From positions 1 through 8,114 of the forward strand of contig CAJBIS010000182.1 of assembly GCA_903953195.1 (NCBI GenBank): a stretch of DNA of 8,114 nucleotides, in the 5' to 3' direction. Position numbers and translations under genes: made by a program. Below the pieces are notes generated by a model that was not told the DNA's origin, ran no database searches, and saw only the letters and a program-made list of their open reading frames with translations. The stretch's first letter is position 1; each line of letters starts with the position of its first letter. Origin of the DNA: an uncultured Actinomycetes bacterium. Lineage in GTDB: Bacteria > Actinomycetota > Acidimicrobiia > Acidimicrobiales > Microtrichaceae. Of the stretch, positions 1-5,599 are shown one piece after another.

Positions 1-93
1 CACGGTACCGCTGCGGGCGAAGAGCTCGATGCGACCGTCGGCCGATGCGACAGCGACACCGGCCGTATCCCCGACCGTCAGCTCGCTGCCGTC
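1..93 (-). other. Open frame after the hemC break, possibly a displaced C-terminal hemC segment
   Basis: In a frame different from hemC, 31 codons run without a stop from position 93 to the left edge. They begin DGSELTV and include ASADGRIELFARSG. The pattern of a DG turn, a strand, then an ASADGR-like turn and another strand resembles HemC domain 3, where E. coli has DGEIWLRALVGAPDG just after the cofactor Cys. The spacing between the two turns is about five residues longer here. If the assignment is right, roughly 150 to 190 residues are missing between the two parts. It could instead be an unrelated protein end; confidence is therefore low. Confidence 0.4.
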
Positions 94-293
94 TGGACCT
101 CCTTGGCGAACACCCCCTTGCCGCCGATCTCCGACAGGGGGACGTCGGTGCGCCGGTCGCCCTCGGTCGTCATCGGGACGAGTTCGACCTCCAGGGCACC
201 ATGGACGTCGCGCAGTCGACCCGCCACGTGCCGGGCCTGCCACAGCGCCAGTGGCGACTCCCTGGTGGCGATGCGCAGTGCGTCGCCGCCCAC
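78..293 (-). pseudogene. hemC: hemC N-terminal fragment; frame broken after 71 residues
   Basis: Hydroxymethylbilane synthase (porphobilinogen deaminase) joins four porphobilinogen molecules into the linear tetrapyrrole precursor. The first 67 residues are clear HemC: ALRIATRESPLALWQARHVA, then VELVPMTTEGDRRTDVPLSEIGGKGVFAKEVQT. After KEVQTAAS the frame stops at TGA 80-78. HemC is normally about 300-320 residues and should continue with a VLDGRADIAVHSxKD-like stretch carrying the catalytic Asp (Asp84 in E. coli). Neither this nor the cofactor-binding Cys is present in any frame of the remaining 77 bases. GTG at 293 is the likely start, 7 bases after the hemA stop, without a clear ribosome site, suggesting coupled translation. 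The break could be a real deletion or a sequencing or assembly error; the window alone cannot decide. Marked as pseudogene for the broken frame only. Confidence 0.75.
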
Positions 294-300
294 GAGTCGT

Positions 301-1638
301 TCAGTCCAGCCGGTCGGGGTCGAGCGGATCCGCTCCGGCGTCGCCCCGGGCGTCGTCCGGGAGGTCGAAGAGATCCCGGATCGACTCGGCCAGGCGGTCA
401 CCGCGCGACGATCCGGCGGCATCCTTCAGACGCACCGTCGGGTCGTGCAGCAACTTGGCGACGAGCGAGCGGGTCAGGTGCTCCACCGAGGCCCGCTGTT
501 CGGCGTCGAGTCCCGCGAGCCGCGACGCATGTCGCGTGAGTTCGCCGACGCGCAGGTCGTCGGCCCGCTGACGCAGCGCGGTGACGACCGGATCGACCTC
601 ACGGGCGTTCGACACGGCGGCGAAGCGCTGCAGCTCGTCGTCGACGATCACCCGGACCGCAGTCACCTCACGTCGGCGCTCGGCAAGGCTCGCCTCGGTC
701 AGCGCGGCCACGGTCTGCATGTCGAGGAGCTCGACGCCGTCGAGGTCGGCGACGCTCGGCTCGACGTCACGGGGTACGCCGATGTCGACGACCAGCAGCG
801 GAGCGCGGCGGTCGGTGAGCGAGGCCTCGACCTGCTCGGCCCGGATGACGGCGGAACCGGCGCCCGTGGCGGTGATCACGAGATCCACGGCACCGAGGTG
901 CGCCTCGACGTCGTCGAGTGACACGGCGTCGCACGGCAGCGACGAGTCGGTGTCGTCGAGCACGGTGTCGAGCACGTCGCGGGCGGCCTCGACCGTCCGG
1001 TTGGCCAGCACCAACGACTCCACGCCGGCGTCGATCAGGAACGCCGCGACGGCTCGGCCCATCGAACCGGCACCCACCAGCAGTGCGGCGCGACCGTCGA
1101 GCGACCCGAGGCGGCGCTCGGCGAGCACGACCGCCGCCTGCGAGACCGACGTGACGCTCTGGGCGATCGCCGTCTCGGACCGGGCGCGCTTGCCGACCTC
1201 GAGCGCGTGGCGGAACAACAGGTTGAGGTTGCGGCGCGACGTGCCCTCGGCCATGGCCGTCTCCCATGCGGTGCGCACCTGTCCGAGCACCTCGTGCTCG
1301 CCCGGCACCGCCGAGTCGAGCCCCGCCGCCACCTCGAAGAGATGACGGATGGCCTGCTCGTCGTAGTGGACGTAGAGGCTGTCGGCGAACTGCTCGGGCG
1401 GGAGGAACGTGAGGTCCGCGAAGAAGTCGCGCACCTCCTGGTAGGCGCCGTGGAAGCGCTCCGCCACCAGGTACACCTCGGTGCGGTTGCAGGTCGAGAT
1501 CACGACCACCTCAGAGGTGTGCTCGCCGTCATCGATGGCGTGCAGCAGCTTCGGGAGTCGTTCCGCGTCGATGGACATCCGCTCGAGCAGATCGAGCGGT
1601 GCGGTTCGATGATTCGCTCCTACGACGACGACAGACAC
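301..1638 (-). CDS. hemA: Glutamyl-tRNA reductase
   Basis: First committed enzyme of C5 tetrapyrrole synthesis: it reduces glutamyl-tRNA(Glu) with NADPH to glutamate-1-semialdehyde. The 445 residues are full length and start at GTG 1638, giving MSVVVVGANHRTAPLDLLER. The catalytic domain has VVVISTCNRTEVY, with nucleophile Cys50, and RHLFEVAAGLDS, with His99 matching the E. coli active-site His. The GE-x-x-x-LGQ motif reads GEHEVLGQVR at 114-123. The NADPH domain has LLVGAGSMGRAV near 186-197 and VLANRTVEAARDV. The C-terminal dimerisation helices carry DELQRFAA, EVDPVVTALRQRADDLR and LLHDPTVRLKD. The start is chosen from the family N-terminus and AAGGAG at 1650-1655, 11 bases upstream. The ORF can be extended to 1890 but that part is antisense-like and not conserved in character. 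hemC follows 7 bases after the stop. Expression is probably under the Rex operator upstream of rex. Confidence 0.97.
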   Translation of the reverse strand: MSVVVVGANHRTAPLDLLERMSIDAERLPKLLHAIDDGEHTSEVVVISTCNRTEVYLVAERFHGAYQEVRDFFADLTFLPPEQFADSLYVHYDEQAIRHLFEVAAGLDSAVPGEHEVLGQVRTAWETAMAEGTSRRNLNLLFRHALEVGKRARSETAIAQSVTSVSQAAVVLAERRLGSLDGRAALLVGAGSMGRAVAAFLIDAGVESLVLANRTVEAARDVLDTVLDDTDSSLPCDAVSLDDVEAHLGAVDLVITATGAGSAVIRAEQVEASLTDRRAPLLVVDIGVPRDVEPSVADLDGVELLDMQTVAALTEASLAERRREVTAVRVIVDDELQRFAAVSNAREVDPVVTALRQRADDLRVGELTRHASRLAGLDAEQRASVEHLTRSLVAKLLHDPTVRLKDAAGSSRGDRLAESIRDLFDLPDDARGDAGADPLDPDRLD

Positions 1639-2288
1639 GCCTGCAGGCGCTCCTTCGCTTCGGCCCGACGGCCAGATCGGATGAGGTCCAGGACGACCGG
1701 GTCCAGCATGGTCCGGTCCAGACCCGACCGCCAATCTACGCCCGGTCGATCCGGGTCGGCAGCCATCGCCGCCGACGATGGTGCGCGCTCGCTCCGGATC
1801 TCGCTCAACAGCTCGGCGAGCAGCGACCGGCCGGCGGCGTCGAGGCCCGTGACGCCGTCCAACGCGTCCGCCAGCCGCTCGGCGAGCCACCGGGACAGCC
1901 CGGGAACCGCGCCCGCACTGGCCACCGCCACCTCGACGCCGTCGTCGGCGGCGAGCGCCGGGAACCCGACCTCGCCGAGTCCGGCGTCATCGGCTCGGCA
2001 CACGAGACATCCGGGCGGCGCATCGGCGGCCACTCGAGCGTTGACGGCGTCGTCGTCGGTGGCCGCAACGACCAGTCGGAGGTGACCCATGCCACTCCCG
2101 TCGTGAGCTCGTCGTTCCCAGTCGAGCCGCCCGGCTGCGGCCGCATCCGCGATCGCGTCGACGGCATCGGGCGAGACCACCGTGACCGACGCGCCCGCAT
2201 CGGCGAGTCGCAGCGCCCGACGGGCGCCGACCACTCCCCCGCCGACCACGAGACACGGCCAGCCGCGGACGTCGAGGCTGAGCAGCAT
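1620..2288 (-). CDS. Precorrin-2 dehydrogenase (siroheme synthase N-domain type)
   Basis: Stand-alone homologue of the N-terminal half of CysG, like SirC or Met8p. It oxidises precorrin-2 to sirohydrochlorin with NAD+, a step toward siroheme (cofactor of sulfite and nitrite reductases) or cobalamin; some members also insert iron. The 222 residues open with LSLDVRGWPCLVVGGGVVGARRALRL, whose GGGVVG loop at 16-21 binds NAD. Next come GASVTVVSPD at 32-41, LRLVVAATDDDAVNARVA near 70-87, GFPALAADDGVEVAVASAGAVPGLSRWLAERL near 108-139, and a helical dimerisation tail (DLIRSGRRAEAKERLQ at 201-216). The methyltransferase half of full CysG is absent. The usual VDDP around the catalytic Asp reads RADDAG here, so it should be checked before assuming activity. 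ATG at 2288 fits the family start. Its last 19 bases overlap hemA, and its coding sequence carries the hemA ribosome site, so the two are probably translationally coupled. Confidence 0.87.
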   Translation of the reverse strand: MLLSLDVRGWPCLVVGGGVVGARRALRLADAGASVTVVSPDAVDAIADAAAAGRLDWERRAHDGSGMGHLRLVVAATDDDAVNARVAADAPPGCLVCRADDAGLGEVGFPALAADDGVEVAVASAGAVPGLSRWLAERLADALDGVTGLDAAGRSLLAELLSEIRSERAPSSAAMAADPDRPGVDWRSGLDRTMLDPVVLDLIRSGRRAEAKERLQACLSSS

Positions 2289-2311
2289 CAGGGACCGGCA
2301 GCGCGACGCGC

Positions 2312-2986
2312 TCAGGCGGGCGACGGGGCGTCGGCGGGTCGGTCGTCGCTGCGGCGACCCTCGTGGAAGGCGAGGATCTGCAACTCGATCGCCAGATCCA
2401 CGTTGCGGATCTGCACCTCGTCCGAAGCGTCGAGGACCGTGGGAGCGAAGTTCAGGATCGACCGCACCCCGCACTCCACCAGGCGATCGGTGGCCTCCTG
2501 GGCCGCCGCGGGCGGCACCGCGATCACACCGATCGCGACATCGCGTTCCGCGACGATCGAGGCCAGCTCGTCCTCGTGGCCGACCACCAGACCACCGATC
2601 TGGCGGCCGATGCGCTGCGGGTCGACGTCGACGACGCCGACGACCTCGAAGCCGCGCTCCCGGAAGCCGGCGAACGACGCCAGCGCAGAGCCCAGGTTGC
2701 CGGCACCGACGATCACGCAACGCCAGTTGTGGGTCAGCCCCAGCTCTCGTCGCAGGTCGATGATCAGCTGCGTGACGTCGTACCCGACACCCCGGGTGCC
2801 GTAGGAACCGAAGTGCGAGAGGTCCTTGCGCACCTTCGCGGCGTTGACGCCCGCCATCTCGGCGAGCTGCTCGGACGAGACGGTGACCCGACCCTCGGTC
2901 TCGAGGTCGAGCAGACAGCGGTGGTACACGGGGAGGCGGGCCACTGCGGCGTCAGGAATGGCCCGGCGGCCGTCCTCGGATGCCAT
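2312..2986 (-). CDS. rex: Redox-sensing transcriptional repressor Rex
   Basis: Dimeric repressor that senses the NADH/NAD+ ratio: NAD+-bound or free Rex binds operators and NADH releases it, relieving genes for respiration, fermentation or heme synthesis. The 224 residues are typical. The N-terminal winged helix has RLPVYHRCLLDLE at 17-29, VSSEQLAEMAGVNAAKVRKDLS at 36-57 (recognition helix) and HFGSYGTRGVGYDV at 58-71. The Rossmann domain has VIVGAGNLGSALASF at 91-105 (the Rex GAGNLG signature), VVDVDPQRIG near 118-127 and GVIAVPP near 153-159. The tail has SILNFAPTVLD and the domain-swap helix VDLAIELQILAFH near 196-208. ATG at 2986 is preferred; an in-frame GTG directly before it at 2989 adds one residue. 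It leads an operon with three tetrapyrrole genes, 23 bases before the next. The Rex operator directly upstream argues for autoregulation. Confidence 0.96.
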   Translation of the reverse strand: MASEDGRRAIPDAAVARLPVYHRCLLDLETEGRVTVSSEQLAEMAGVNAAKVRKDLSHFGSYGTRGVGYDVTQLIIDLRRELGLTHNWRCVIVGAGNLGSALASFAGFRERGFEVVGVVDVDPQRIGRQIGGLVVGHEDELASIVAERDVAIGVIAVPPAAAQEATDRLVECGVRSILNFAPTVLDASDEVQIRNVDLAIELQILAFHEGRRSDDRPADAPSPA

Positions 2987-2992
2987 CACCGG

Positions 2993-2998
2993 ACGGTA
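2993..2998 (-). promoter_or_regulatory. Putative -10 box of the rex operon promoter
   Basis: TACCGT fits TANNNT and is 6 bases from the ATG at 2986 and 18 bases from the TTGTGA that may act as -35. This geometry would give a leaderless rex message beginning at the ATG and put the Rex operator across the -35, a normal repressor position. Confidence 0.45.
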
Positions 2999-3004
2999 AC
3001 GCGC

Positions 3005-3022
3005 TCGTGCACAGCGTCACAA
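3005..3022 (-). promoter_or_regulatory. Putative Rex operator in front of rex
   Basis: On the coding strand the site reads TTGTGACGCTGTGCACGA, an imperfect inverted repeat. The left half-site TTGTGA matches the published Rex consensus TTGTGA-N6-TCACAA exactly. The right half GCACGA matches at four of six positions. It ends 18 bases before the rex ATG and overlaps the likely -35 element (TTGTGA at 3017-3022). Rex released by NADH would allow transcription of rex and the tetrapyrrole genes. This is autoregulation as known for Streptomyces rex; here it is inferred from the site and its position. Confidence 0.65.
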
Positions 3023-3072
3023 AGCCGTCGGACGCAACGCTGCGAGCCCGGTCGGGCCGATGCGTCGGGAAC

Positions 3073-4590
3073 TCAGCTGCCCGAGGTGTCGGCCTCGACG
3101 GCGTCGCGGAGGAACCGGCGCAGCACCTTGCCGGTGATCCCGCGGGGCACGTCGTCGACGAACCAGACCTTGTTCGGGCACTTGTAGCGGGCGAGGTTCG
3201 CGGCGCAGAACCCGATGATCTCGTCCTCCTCGACCGGGCTGCCGTCGCGAGGCTTCACGTACGCCCGCACCGACTCACCGGTGTACGGGTGCGGCACACC
3301 GACGACGGCGCACGCCTCGACGGCCGGGTGACGCATCAGCACGTCCTCGACCTCGGCGGGAAAGACGTTGAACCCCGACACGATGATGAGGTCCTTGGCT
3401 CGATCGACGATGTAGAGGAACCCCTGGTCGTCGACGACGGCGGTGTCGCCGGTGTGCAACCAGCCGTCGACGATCACCCGTGCCGTCGCCTCGTCGTCGT
3501 GCCAGTACCCGGCGAACACATTCGGCCCCTTGACCAGCAGATTGCCGACGTCACCGATGAGGACGTCGGCGCCGGACTCGTCGACGATGCGGAGTTCGAC
3601 GCCGGGCACGGGCACGCCCACCGAGCCGAACGGCGCACCGGTCCCGGCCGAGGACGTCACCACCGGTGACGCCTCGGTCAGCCCGTAGCCCTCGTCGACG
3701 TGGACCGCGAACCGGTCCTCCATCGCCTGGGCGACCTCGACGGGGAGCTTCGCCGCACCCGACACCGCGGTGCGGATCGTGGCGAACGCCTCCGGGCCGA
3801 GCCCGGGGAGTCCGGCGAACGCGGCCCACATCGTCGGCGGGCCGGCGATGATGCTGACCGAGTGCCGCTCGATCGCCTCGAGCGCGGACGCCGGGTCGAA
3901 TCGTTCGATCAACAGCACCTGCGAGCCGCTCGCGAGCGACAGGCCGAGCATCACGTTCAGTCCGAAGATGTGGAACATCGGCAGCAGACCGAAGACCACG
4001 TCGTCGGCGTGCTGACGTTCGGCCTGCGACGCGAGCACCTGCTGGATGTTCGCCGCCAGGTTGGCGTGCGTGAGGACCGCCGGCCTCGGCGACCCCGCCG
4101 TCCCCGAGGTGAAGATGAGGATCGCCTCGTGCGACGGCTCGGCGTCGACGACCGGCACCGGTTCGGACTCCATGAGCTCGTCCAGATGGTGCCCGTCGTC
4201 GGGCTCGAAGCCGGCGCCGATCACGTGGCGGAAGCCGTCGATCGACAACACGTCGACGTCCTCCCACGTCGGCCGGACCGTCGGTCCGATGATCGCCGCC
4301 GCGGCGCTGACGTCGCGCAGTTCGTGTTCGAGCGCGGTCGCCGGGTTGGCCGGGTTGAGCGGCACCGCGATCAGACCGGAACCGATGATCGCCAGGTACG
4401 AGACGACGAAGTACCAGTTGTTGCCGGCCGCGATCGCCACCCGCTCACCGGGCTGCAGGTCGAGGCCCGCCAGACCACCTCGGAGTCGGCCCACCTGGTC
4501 GCGGAGTTCCCCATAGGTGGTCGTCCGACCACGACTGATCAGCGCGACCGAGTCGTCGGGATGCCCCTCGAGGATGTTCGCCAGATTCAC
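3073..4590 (-). CDS. AMP-dependent acyl-CoA synthetase (fatty-acid-CoA ligase like)
   Basis: ANL-superfamily enzyme that activates a carboxylic acid to an acyl-adenylate with ATP and transfers it to coenzyme A. The 505 residues are the usual size of class I fatty acyl-CoA ligases. Motifs in order: P-loop TSGTAGSPRPAVLTH at 161-175; PMFHIFGLNVM near 204-214; GYGLTEASP at 301-309 (ATP binding); DGWLHTGDTA near 375-384 with the ribose-binding Asp382; VDRAKDLIIVSGFNVFPAEVE at 395-415 (hinge); and RGITGKVLRR at 483-492 with the adenylation Lys488. The P-loop is unusual: the common PKG is PRP here. The start is the GTG at 4590, giving NLANILEGHPDD, because the longer frame to 4677 overlaps the small membrane protein and has no family-like sequence. 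The chain length and acid used cannot be read from sequence; neighbours give no clear hint. It is convergent in direction with rex but separated from it by a promoter region. Confidence 0.92.
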   Translation of the reverse strand: MNLANILEGHPDDSVALISRGRTTTYGELRDQVGRLRGGLAGLDLQPGERVAIAAGNNWYFVVSYLAIIGSGLIAVPLNPANPATALEHELRDVSAAAAIIGPTVRPTWEDVDVLSIDGFRHVIGAGFEPDDGHHLDELMESEPVPVVDAEPSHEAILIFTSGTAGSPRPAVLTHANLAANIQQVLASQAERQHADDVVFGLLPMFHIFGLNVMLGLSLASGSQVLLIERFDPASALEAIERHSVSIIAGPPTMWAAFAGLPGLGPEAFATIRTAVSGAAKLPVEVAQAMEDRFAVHVDEGYGLTEASPVVTSSAGTGAPFGSVGVPVPGVELRIVDESGADVLIGDVGNLLVKGPNVFAGYWHDDEATARVIVDGWLHTGDTAVVDDQGFLYIVDRAKDLIIVSGFNVFPAEVEDVLMRHPAVEACAVVGVPHPYTGESVRAYVKPRDGSPVEEDEIIGFCAANLARYKCPNKVWFVDDVPRGITGKVLRRFLRDAVEADTSGS

Positions 4591-4598
4591 GGGAGCAG

Positions 4599-4604
4599 AA
4601 CCTA
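4599..4604 (-). promoter_or_regulatory. Putative -10 box of the acyl-CoA synthetase gene
   Basis: TAGGTT (TANNNT type) sits 8 bases before the GTG start at 4590, placing transcription initiation at the start codon. The interval to the GTG (CTGCTCCC) has no ribosome binding site, as expected for a leaderless message. No -35 hexamer at normal spacing was found. Confidence 0.4.
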
Positions 4605-4612
4605 CCGGCCCC

Positions 4613-4702
4613 TCACGGAGCGAGGACGACCAACTGCAGGAACACGGCGCCGACGATGGCGAGCAGGAGGATGGCAATGGCGATGGTGGTGTTGCGACGC
4701 AC
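4613..4702 (-). CDS. 29-residue single-span membrane protein
   Basis: Short gene between the DUF62 gene and the acyl-CoA synthetase gene, starting at a GTG two bases after the upstream stop and ending TGA. The peptide has a positive N-terminus (MRRNTT) followed by one hydrophobic helix of about 22 residues (IAIAILLLAIVGAVFLQLVV) and ends LAP. This fits a small inner-membrane peptide with its N-terminus inside. Support comes from the GGAGG ribosome site at ideal spacing, the tight coupling to the preceding gene, and the fact that it fills the only gap between its neighbours. It has no lipobox cysteine and is too short for a secreted protein. I do not recognise a family. It could modulate a membrane enzyme or be a toxin-like peptide, but nothing in the sequence decides this. 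Confidence 0.65.
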   Translation of the reverse strand: MRRNTTIAIAILLLAIVGAVFLQLVVLAP

Positions 4703-4704
4703 GG

Positions 4705-5583
4705 TCAGGCCTCCGTTCGACCCAGTCGGATGGGCACCTCGACGGCACCGCCGCCGGGCGGTTCGTCGGGCGAGTCGATGACCCTGACGACCACCTCGTC
4801 ACCGGCGGCAACCCGCAGTTCCTCGGCCGCGGACGCCCGATCGGCGGCGACGGCGAGCATGCCGTAGCTGTCGGTGATCAGACCCAGGGCGCCGGCGCCG
4901 ATCTCGGTGAAGTTCGCGGCCCGCCGCGCCGAGTGGCGGGCGCCCGAGATGGCCAACTCGACGTGGGAGCCCAGCGGATCGAGGTCGTCGGGACCGAGGT
5001 TCAACTGCACGTTGCCGTACTGGTCGACCCACAGGACCTCGGCGGCGACGGTGCCGTCGTCCTCGGTGCGGGCCACCGGCATGAGACCGGGCATGAGGCC
5101 CGCGGGGTCGATCACCTCACCGAGTTCCTCGAGCGCGACGCCCTGACACAGGTGCGCCGCCACCGGGGCGAACACATCGCGGCCGTCGAACGTCGTGCCC
5201 GGTGAGTCGAGGTGGTACTGCGGGTCGTTCAGCCAGACCGCGCGCTCGGCGCCGCCGATCATCGCCACCGCCGGTGCGAGCAGCCCGTTGTCGGGGCCGA
5301 CGAGCACCGCGGCACCGCCGGCGACCTCGACGGCGATGGCTCGCCGGCGACTCCCGACCCCGGGGTCGACCACGGCCATCACGACGCCGGGTGCCAGGTA
5401 CTGCGCGCTGCGGGCCAACGTGAGTCCGCCGGCGCGCACGTCGAAGGCGGGAACGTCGTGCGTGACGTCGATGACGTTCACACCCGGGCACATCTGGTGC
5501 AGCACCGAGTGCACGACGCCCACGAACTCGTCGGTCCGTCCGTAGTCCGAGAGGAACGACACGTGCTGGTAGCGGAGTGTCAT
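4705..5583 (-). CDS. SAM hydroxide adenosyltransferase family protein (DUF62)
   Basis: Member of the DUF62 family, which includes S-adenosyl-L-methionine:hydroxide adenosyltransferases (SAM plus water to adenosine plus methionine) and, more distantly, the SAM-dependent fluorinase and chlorinase. The 292 residues are full length. The N-terminal domain has FLSDYGRTDEFVGVVHSVL at 10-28, VIDVTHDVPAFDVRAG at 37-52, VVDPGVGSRRRAI at 71-83 and VGPDNGLLAP at 95-104. The C-terminal beta-barrel domain has WVDQYGNVQLNL at 185-196 and a DSYGMLAVAADR stretch at 238-249. Asp73 and Arg80 match two of the three catalytic residues described for the archaeal enzyme. The third, a His in a TFHGRD motif, is Asp133 here (TFDGRDVFAP). 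The halogenase-specific loops of fluorinases are not apparent. ATG at 5583 precedes the family's first strand. No close partner gene reveals its in vivo role. Confidence 0.9.
   Translation of the reverse strand: MTLRYQHVSFLSDYGRTDEFVGVVHSVLHQMCPGVNVIDVTHDVPAFDVRAGGLTLARSAQYLAPGVVMAVVDPGVGSRRRAIAVEVAGGAAVLVGPDNGLLAPAVAMIGGAERAVWLNDPQYHLDSPGTTFDGRDVFAPVAAHLCQGVALEELGEVIDPAGLMPGLMPVARTEDDGTVAAEVLWVDQYGNVQLNLGPDDLDPLGSHVELAISGARHSARRAANFTEIGAGALGLITDSYGMLAVAADRASAAEELRVAAGDEVVVRVIDSPDEPPGGGAVEVPIRLGRTEA
4710..4714 (-). promoter_or_regulatory. Ribosome binding site of the small membrane protein
   Basis: GGAGG lies 7 bases upstream of the GTG at 4702, inside the last codons of the DUF62 gene. It is the strongest Shine-Dalgarno match I see in the window and has no other reading frame start to serve. 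Confidence 0.7.
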
Positions 5584-5593
5584 GGTGGGTTCG

Positions 5594-5599
5594 AACCTA
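5594..5599 (-). promoter_or_regulatory. Putative -10 box before the DUF62 gene
   Basis: TAGGTT (TANNNT type) overlaps the proC stop codon and lies 10 bases before the DUF62-family ATG. The spacing is slightly long for a leaderless start, and the gene could simply be read through from proC. The case rests on the match to the boxes before proC and the acyl-CoA synthetase. Confidence 0.3.

Noticed and set aside
294..422. Upstream start of hemC at 422
   Set aside because: The extension runs antisense-like through the end of hemA; HemC homology begins only after the GTG at 293.
1639..1890. N-terminal extension of hemA
   Set aside because: It overlaps the end of the precorrin-2 dehydrogenase gene in another frame and has shadow-like composition; the GTG at 1638 gives the exact family N-terminus.
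2990..3072. Terminator hairpin for the acyl-CoA synthetase gene
   Set aside because: Only a 4-base GCCC/GGGC stem was found, with no T tract; at this GC content that is expected by chance.
4591..4677. N-terminal extension of the acyl-CoA synthetase
   Set aside because: The extra residues (Ser/Cys/Pro-rich) are unlike the family, and the interval is better explained by the 29-residue membrane protein in another frame.
4705..5583. Fluorinase or chlorinase identity for the DUF62 protein
   Set aside because: General DUF62 motifs (VVDPGVGSRRR, PDNGLL, GRDVFAP) are present and the halogenase-type TFYSRE region is not; no halogen-metabolism neighbours are seen.
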